Shown here piece by piece: positions 61,101-64,000 of a stretch of 64,000 bases of DNA (position 1 is its first letter; each line of letters opens with the position of its first letter). The notes under the pieces are model-generated. The model had not been told where the DNA came from and searched no databases. It saw only the letters and a program-made list of their open reading frames with translations. The position numbers and the translations under genes were made by a program. The stretch is from Chitinophaga flava (GTDB lineage: Bacteria > Bacteroidota > Bacteroidia > Chitinophagales > Chitinophagaceae), in NCBI RefSeq assembly GCF_003308995.1, contig NZ_QFFJ01000002.1, forward strand, positions 3,162,001 to 3,226,000, in the 5' to 3' direction.

Positions 61101-64000
61101 CTTGGTAGCATCGCGACAGACAACCTTAGCAATACTAATACCTTCTCTGCAGATAAATCATATATGGTCTGGGGTGATGATGGTGCCAGCACTTCCTTCA
61201 CCACGGCTGTTACTGGCAACCCTGCTGTAACCCCCCGTATGGCAAGAACATGGAAAGTGCAGGAATCCGGTACTGTAGGTCCGGTGGCCATCTCTATCCG
61301 TAAAGACCAGTTACCACGCAGTGCTAACAGACCTTACCTGATCATCAGCAACGATGCTACTTTTGACGGTACAGACCAGTTTATACAGTTGGCCGACGGC
61401 GATGTGAACGGCGTACCTAGTTATTCCGCCACACTGGATATGACTAGCGGCCAATATTTCACTTTCGCTAGTTTCGTGACTTCACCGGGCGGTGTGTCTG
61501 GTGACATGCTGTGGGTGAAGGCAGATGCTGACCTGCAGGTGAATGGCGCCAATCAGGTAGAGCAATGGCTGAACCAAAGCAACGCTATGCCTACTGAACT
61601 GCGTGCGACACTTGCTTCTCATACAGATCCCATCGCTGCTTCGGCAGACATTATTCGTGTCGCCAATGGCATCAACTTCAACCCGACCCTTAATTTCACT
61701 GGAGCCCTGGGCAAATCCCTGAAAGGAGATGCCGGTATCAACTGGAATACGTCGGCCAACCTGTCCATCTTCTCTGTCAACACGCCTGGAGGGGCTCCGG
61801 CAAATAGCCCTGGTGCTATTTTTAGTACCAACGGAAGCTGGCTGGCAAGTGCATCAGGCAGGGGGCTGCTGTATACAGGTACCGGCAATTTTGGACTTGA
61901 TGGCAGCGGATGTGTGGTGGCACAATCCACACCTCCTTACGCAGGCCCGATCATTGCCAGAGGCGTTTATGTAAATGCTGCCAACTCACTGGGCGGAAGC
62001 ACCTGGCTGAATGGCAAACAAAGTGTCCTCGGTACCAACTGTACACCGCAAACGGACGGTTCTTTCTTTGAAGTGGCCGGCCGCACTACGGGCGATGTTA
62101 CCTTCGACAACCGGATCTTCAATGGTAAGATCCCGGAAGTGATCGTATATAAATCTGCCATCACACCTACACAATCACAGCAGATAGAATCATACCTCGG
62201 TATCAAATATGGCATCACCCTCGACCAAAGCACTGCACAAAATTATCTGGCTACAGATGGCTCTGTGATCTGGAATGCTACCGCCAATAACATCTATAAA
62301 AACAACATCTTCGGTATTGGTCGGGATGACCGGGAAGCCCTGGTGCAGAAACAATCCCGCAGCGTACATACCGGCTCGATCCTGACTGTCGGCATGCGCG
62401 CCATCGCCGCTACCAATGCAGATAATACCAATACCTTCGGTGCAGATAAAAGTTATCTCCTGCTGGGCAGCAACAGCAACGCCCTGACCGTTAGCGGAAC
62501 AAACCTGCCAGTGGGCAGCTGTATTCCCGAACGTCTCACGCAGGCATGGAAAACACAATTCACTAACTACGATATCAGCACACAGCCACTCAGTATGCAG
62601 TTCAACCTGAACGGCATCACTGTAAAAGGCAATGCAGCAGCGGATTTTACCATCATGATTGATGAAGATGGTGATGGTAATTTCGCTACCGGAACGGTAA
62701 CTGAAATCCCCGCTACCAGCTTCAACGGCGGCATTGTGAGCTTCGACAACATCAGCACCCTGAAAGACGGGGTGGTGTTTACCCTTATCACCAGTCACCT
62801 CCAGCGTACTGCTAACCTGGTACCCGATGCTACGGTGAGTACAGTAGCAGCTACCTGTATCGACAAAGGCACCCTGTATTTCATTGATCCATCCGACGCG
62901 AACAAATACATTGCCTCCATTGCCCTGAACGGCAACACCATGGACGTAAGCAAACTATCTGCTGTGGTAGATGTGAACAGGAATATGAATACAGCACTGG
63001 GCAAGAACATTGGCACCGACTACGGTACACAATTAATGCGCAGATTGGTACAAATCAGCTACACCGGTGCAGACATGACCCAGAACGGCGGCGTTACACT
63101 CCGTCTCTTCTGGAATCCTGCTGAAAGAACCAATGCAGAGAACATGCTCTCCGGTACCCGCGGCGTAACAGGTGTACAACACTGGACATGGTTCAAACAT
63201 ACCGGTGATATCACCGCTACACTGGCCGATCTGGCTCCTGAAGGGCTGGCTAATATTAACGAGCTTATTCCTTCAGCTGCTGGTCAGCAGGACGGCGTAG
63301 ATTACGTTGAATTCAGCGGCATACAGAATTTCTCCACCTTCGGTGGCGTGACCGCTGCCAATCAGACGTTGGCCATCACTAAAGGCCAGGACGGCAAAGA
63401 AGGAGCACAGAACGGTTCCTTCAATATTAGTCTGCCTGGCACTGTGACTGCTACGGAAGATATCACGGTAAACTATACCGTGACAGGTACCGCCACTAAC
63501 GGCACCGACTATACGGCGCTCAGCGGCACCCTGACCTTCCCGGCAGGCAGCAACAGTATAGCCCTGCCCGTTATAGTGACCGATGATAATATCATCGAAA
63601 TAACAGAAAATGTAACCGTTACCCTGAACGCCGCCACCGGCACCAGCGGTAGCGCTTATAATATCAGCAGCACACAGCCGGCAGCTACGCTGAACATTGC
63701 TGACAACGACAGCAATGACCCTGCTAAAACCACAGTAGGCGTAACCTGGGCCAAAGATGCAAAAGAACCGACTACCAATGGTGCATTTAACATCAGCCTG
63801 CCAGCAGGTGTGACGGCATCGGAAGATATTACGGTGAACTATGCAGTTGCCGGTACAGCCACACCGGGTGCGGATTACAATGTACTGAGCGGGTCTGTGG
63901 TGATTCCTGCAGGCCAGGAAGGTGTGGTATTACCGGTTGTAGTAATGGATGACCAGCTCCTGGAAAGTCCTGAAACAGTCGTGGTAACGATAACAGGTGC
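52173..64000 (+). CDS. Giant secreted surface protein: beta-helix head, seven LamG-like units, Calx-beta domains (3' end outside window)
   Basis: One frame is open from ATG 52173 (alternatives 52176 and 52197) to the window end, over 3940 codons; the frame was checked at about 53000, 57000, 60000 and 63900. With the 52197 start the protein begins with a basic segment and a signal peptide (WLLLTLSGILMTVAATAG). Next comes a head starting NTNDAGPGSLRQAILDAN, typical of secreted right-handed beta-helix proteins, with many short parallel-helix rungs to about residue 670. Seven units of about 410 residues follow (54190-62805), each with a W.RAD start and a core reading SYxALKYGxTL...TDYLASDG...ITGIGRDD...QKQS. 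After a 190-residue linker come two Calx-beta domains (63377-63710 and from 63737). It is probably a T9SS-exported adhesin or matrix protein; the C-terminal sorting domain would be downstream. No catalytic motif was seen. Confidence 0.9.
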   Translation, partial: MMSLLNNVMNSDSRSFSKSCKWLLLTLSGILMTVAATAGIFPVTNTNDAGPGSLRQAILDANLAGVGPHQIVFSVHGQITLATSLPTITAKKLTMDGQNKITLYSTGTNSIINPFVINADSVTIRNFTVQNNGDIDVDILPNTTGVTIENIRSFSTVGNNMNSFMRVQGASTGLTVRNISSTDVEPISTAANAAPHIGRAFYFTNGTQTNLVMDNIQLSTDGNVRGGEGLVFRDAGVNGFTLTNSNISGFQNAVMFDNTTGPVETANNVLFRNVTIDSLWSGVSLGIYCDYPATNFKFARTVVDMNVIGQDDDGDYAVRFDNTTNNITLDTININENDIHAIWFNGAASNITINKAVVENRIPGLYGGNAAIRFESTINGFTCTNSVLNGDKPANTDDADVGIAFMTTATGVTIDNVTFNEFDVDGISVPAAATNFQLSNSTFTRNFDGIEFYSNAARSNVDIINSAFYNHERSGIVVNGANAVTDVDLKGDTLANNTNHAVWFYGGAGVTDSQVDGCVIYNNGGAGIYNDSPNKVIITNNSIYNNTSPGISLLNGNCTYTAAGGKTPVLVSSVALGGGQYQLQLTIPNIAAGAQYTVDIYANDPATNKTSGQYYVTSLTGLSAGTSTQTITYNTGPGATGLGFWTATLRIPANTCGTSEFGNNIPMALKGPACVNNGVVAWYRADQAVNGVNWGDISGKANHMTVVGDPDNTTGMVNFNPAIYYDGNDAHQVPASAGVSGAYSMMGMGLLEGSQTGRIFTSTTGNKLMGWHGGLENRMFEEAWIDAGNAVTAKGKLYSFERAASGAYEFKSNGVLRKNGPTSDGTVWTLDVGGATFSEFSKVLIPEVFIYNRDLTPAEMQRIESYMALKYGVTLNAGATDYINSDGTVQIWTAATNAGYGARITGIGREDCSILNQKQSLSQDSGLVTIALGNAIAVSNATNTNTITQDKSFLVFGDNSGTTGYFTAVASANATRRMGRVWKIQKTASWDNGQQITLQLAGGTGSNYLLISTDAGFGTVTKELKLSSTGTVTVSSADLANGAYFTFGQQQRFPGGVATSLQTWVKADAGTSVVDGNILKWQDQAVQREWPVANTIPLSWTKNAINYNPAINFQGDNYFTVPKFTESYTAGDVFSVQYSNLPATSTAASFPYEFGGDATTNLLQHYPYNGAVYTHFGINARPGYALGSINIQKAHILNNWSAPGDWAMNFDGKTLGSSTTFPVSFSRGTGLNSAIGAGHGSIFNGRISEVILYNRQLNATERAQVNSYLALKYALTLKTAAGASTDYLASDGSTKMWTATKNTGYGERITGIGRDDNGTLLQKQSQSQLDGANVTIGAGNGLVASNAENTADITNDLSFFTFSDNGQLATYNQAVTGLSNLTVRMARIYKTDRSNWAKSPITLSLNGGNNTTYLLVSNDETFGAGDKTYLLDANGSITLDSDQLPDGAFFTFANAQAAPAGVAAGLEVWARADSAVVISGSNATQWKELSASRRTWLPLNAAGIPWKEASFNFNPGIAFNGTGATGNFFILQPEIANTFTAGEVFSVQTSNVDNTGNAMYPFEFGGTYAGGAAFFNYTNNNQFTYFGTNTGRMNFAYPAGVSIRNAHMLNIRSVANDWAAGIDGKVLLTVNSNAVNFLSPAGNKDYIGAGHNAVFNGDIPEVILYSRKLSTVERQQVQSYMALRYGLTLGIDTPMDYLASDGTTTMWKAATGGAYAKHITGIGRDDRGMLLQKQSVAADTGIVTIAAGAAVATSNKANTTNITNDLSFFTFGDDGAATTYMTPVAGINKVNSRMTRIFKAQKNNWANQDITFRLSGGNARTYLLVSPDNIFGAGDAAYALNDDGTVTINSSLLPDGAHFTFAKNITGPNGVNNGVSFWLRADDGISGGNNWSDYSNLGNDALQGVIGSQPITDAKAFNFNYGLVFDGTDDFLDINTTRINPSTATIFAVASGSGFAAVRELIGSGGLGDAHGMEFRVVNSGQQQYLENAASVSAIGGLATFQANKPYIFSVTQASNTPNGIRMFGNYKLDNQGTLNLTPLTQNLVSIGSRTMAARAYYWQGGMGEVVAYNRILSDAERQSVESYLSLKYGITMNEGATDYLATDGSKYWTADAIYKSRITGIGRDDATALNTRQSLSVDTGFVTLSLGSNIPLTNEQNTNTITSDKSFFVFGDNGQSATSYTTIVSGTNATRRLPRVWKVGKTNWTDQNITLKANATGTKVYMLISTDPTFATITQELPLNADKTITLSSSQLPNGIYFTFGASVKYPGGVASSSMLWLRADIATSATADNTPISSWNDYSSNGNNVTQATAANQPIYMDNAADNLNFNPVVRFNGAPHTMNGASFLKTGTYTGAAAFYAGNQTVNVSTVIFTEPAPTLGVNQFTLHATWGDNNVYWDAPYYNNRINYNAGNINNQTILWTATSNISLAANKQSIYKNGLNVLNGNNTSTFTGGNSAFQLGANNGASYNGRMGDLIVYANALTPVEQQKVNSYMAIKYGITLNNGATDYLATNGSAIWNAATNTGYGNYITGIGRDDAEDLNQKQSRNTMSGMQLAIGLNSLSETNNSNANAFTADKSYMIWGDNAGSGLFKTPLTGHPVANYRMGRIWRVQESGTVGSVQVAVPYDALPNAAQTYLIISNDATFDGTDQFIPLRATTLNGVKHYAANVDLTNGQYFTYGASIKTPGGVVGTSLWLRADAGTSSTSDNTAISGWTDYASELNNATQATAAAQPLYLNNLTSNTNFNPVVKFDGADYLDMDITKLPMGTSARTFFGTGSLATTSGGNKFILGYGGATASTGVGLAVVAGNGTADFVGWSNDVTSPAGNWQPGVFNEMTGVWAGNGGNATLYSKMKVLGGPLAKAWNTASGGARIGNAPWDNAQSWNGTVGDVIVYPTALTATELQRVTTYLAIKYGYTIDQTTATDYLATDGTTKVWDATVNATYKNNITGIGRDDVEGLAQKQSQSINTGFQPIVGLGSIATDNLSNTNTFSADKSYMVWGDDGASTSFTTAVTGNPAVTPRMARTWKVQESGTVGPVAISIRKDQLPRSANRPYLIISNDATFDGTDQFIQLADGDVNGVPSYSATLDMTSGQYFTFASFVTSPGGVSGDMLWVKADADLQVNGANQVEQWLNQSNAMPTELRATLASHTDPIAASADIIRVANGINFNPTLNFTGALGKSLKGDAGINWNTSANLSIFSVNTPGGAPANSPGAIFSTNGSWLASASGRGLLYTGTGNFGLDGSGCVVAQSTPPYAGPIIARGVYVNAANSLGGSTWLNGKQSVLGTNCTPQTDGSFFEVAGRTTGDVTFDNRIFNGKIPEVIVYKSAITPTQSQQIESYLGIKYGITLDQSTAQNYLATDGSVIWNATANNIYKNNIFGIGRDDREALVQKQSRSVHTGSILTVGMRAIAATNADNTNTFGADKSYLLLGSNSNALTVSGTNLPVGSCIPERLTQAWKTQFTNYDISTQPLSMQFNLNGITVKGNAAADFTIMIDEDGDGNFATGTVTEIPATSFNGGIVSFDNISTLKDGVVFTLITSHLQRTANLVPDATVSTVAATCIDKGTLYFIDPSDANKYIASIALNGNTMDVSKLSAVVDVNRNMNTALGKNIGTDYGTQLMRRLVQISYTGADMTQNGGVTLRLFWNPAERTNAENMLSGTRGVTGVQHWTWFKHTGDITATLADLAPEGLANINELIPSAAGQQDGVDYVEFSGIQNFSTFGGVTAANQTLAITKGQDGKEGAQNGSFNISLPGTVTATEDITVNYTVTGTATNGTDYTALSGTLTFPAGSNSIALPVIVTDDNIIEITENVTVTLNAATGTSGSAYNISSTQPAATLNIADNDSNDPAKTTVGVTWAKDAKEPTTNGAFNISLPAGVTASEDITVNYAVAGTATPGADYNVLSGSVVIPAGQEGVVLPVVVMDDQLLESPETVVVTITG
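54190..62805 (+). repeat. Seven tandem ~1.2-kb units coding LamG-like repeats
   Basis: The conserved GIG(R)xD codons recur near 54885, 56105, 57335, 58535, 59768, 61020 and 62312, spacing 1200-1290 bp. Unit starts with W.RAD or W.KAD lie near 54210, 55350, 56565, 57795, 58995, 60250 and 61500. Units are clearly homologous in protein but diverged in DNA. Confidence 0.9.

Noticed and set aside
54190..62805. Tandem repeats considered as a CRISPR or satellite array
   Set aside because: Units are 1.2 kb, in frame and coding for a repeated protein domain; no short identical repeats with unique spacers were seen anywhere in the window.
1..64000. tRNA, rRNA, insertion sequences or integrase genes
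   Set aside because: No cloverleaf-like segment, transposase motif or terminal inverted repeats were recognised; there is no direct sign of recent transfer of the cluster.

Overview
The window looks like a chromosomal stretch of a Bacteroidota bacterium, most likely Chitinophagaceae (Chitinophaga-like). Reasons: a TonB receptor with a periplasmic haem-binding lipoprotein system, a surface protein with a C-terminal type IX secretion sorting domain, a periplasmic two-component-propeller histidine kinase, TTTG / TAnnTTTG style promoter candidates, and giant beta-rich surface proteins. The genus is an inference; no rRNA or tRNA gene was recognised.

Layout. (1) 1-8704, plus strand: the end of a TonB-dependent receptor, a tightly packed haem ABC importer (hmuTUV-like), a small secreted protein and a 1432-residue BNR-propeller/discoidin protein with a T9SS tail, closed by an 18-bp-stem terminator. 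(2) 8846-9223, minus: a small secreted protein of unknown function. (3) 9224-10128: a 905-bp gene-free leader with a possible promoter, an inverted repeat and a 55-nt hairpin with a UUCG-type loop. (4) 10129-45259, plus: the centrepiece, a hybrid non-ribosomal peptide synthetase / polyketide synthase operon. Two megasynthases (7506 and 3212 residues) carry nine modules: C*-A-MT-T, C-A-T, C-A-T, KS-AT-KR-T, KS-AT-KR-T, C-A-T // docking-C-A-T, KS-AT-T, C-A-T. They are followed by a stand-alone MDR reductase resembling crotonyl-CoA carboxylase/reductases, a type II thioesterase and a CPBP membrane protease, then a terminator. (5) 45414-47659: a type VI immunity-family (DUF3396) protein and a site-2 protease with CBS domains. 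(6) 47976-51654: a propeller histidine kinase and a NarL-type response regulator, convergent and overlapping by 32 bp. (7) 52173 to the window end: an open reading frame of more than 3940 codons for a giant surface protein with a beta-helix head, seven units of about 410 residues and at least two Calx-beta domains.

How the assembly line should work (inference). A degenerate starter C domain precedes an Ile-like A domain carrying an N-methyltransferase. Two near-identical modules add residues 2 and 3. A malonyl-type (HAFH) PKS module with a KR and a second PKS module with a non-standard VAGH acyltransferase and a KR follow, then a branched-chain residue. Protein 2 adds a residue, a ketide from a VAGH-type AT without KR, and a last residue. 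There is no TE, reductase or terminal C domain in cis. The last carrier domain has the sequence type that elsewhere in this system always precedes a KS, so the line may have lost a module or may release its chain in an unusual way. The CCR-like reductase beside two VAGH-type ATs suggests a dedicated unusual extender unit. No exporter, PPTase or pathway regulator was recognised in the operon.

I did not recognise the product of this cluster. The most novel parts are the missing chain-release step, the carrier-domain mismatch, the reductase/AT pairing and the recent module duplication.
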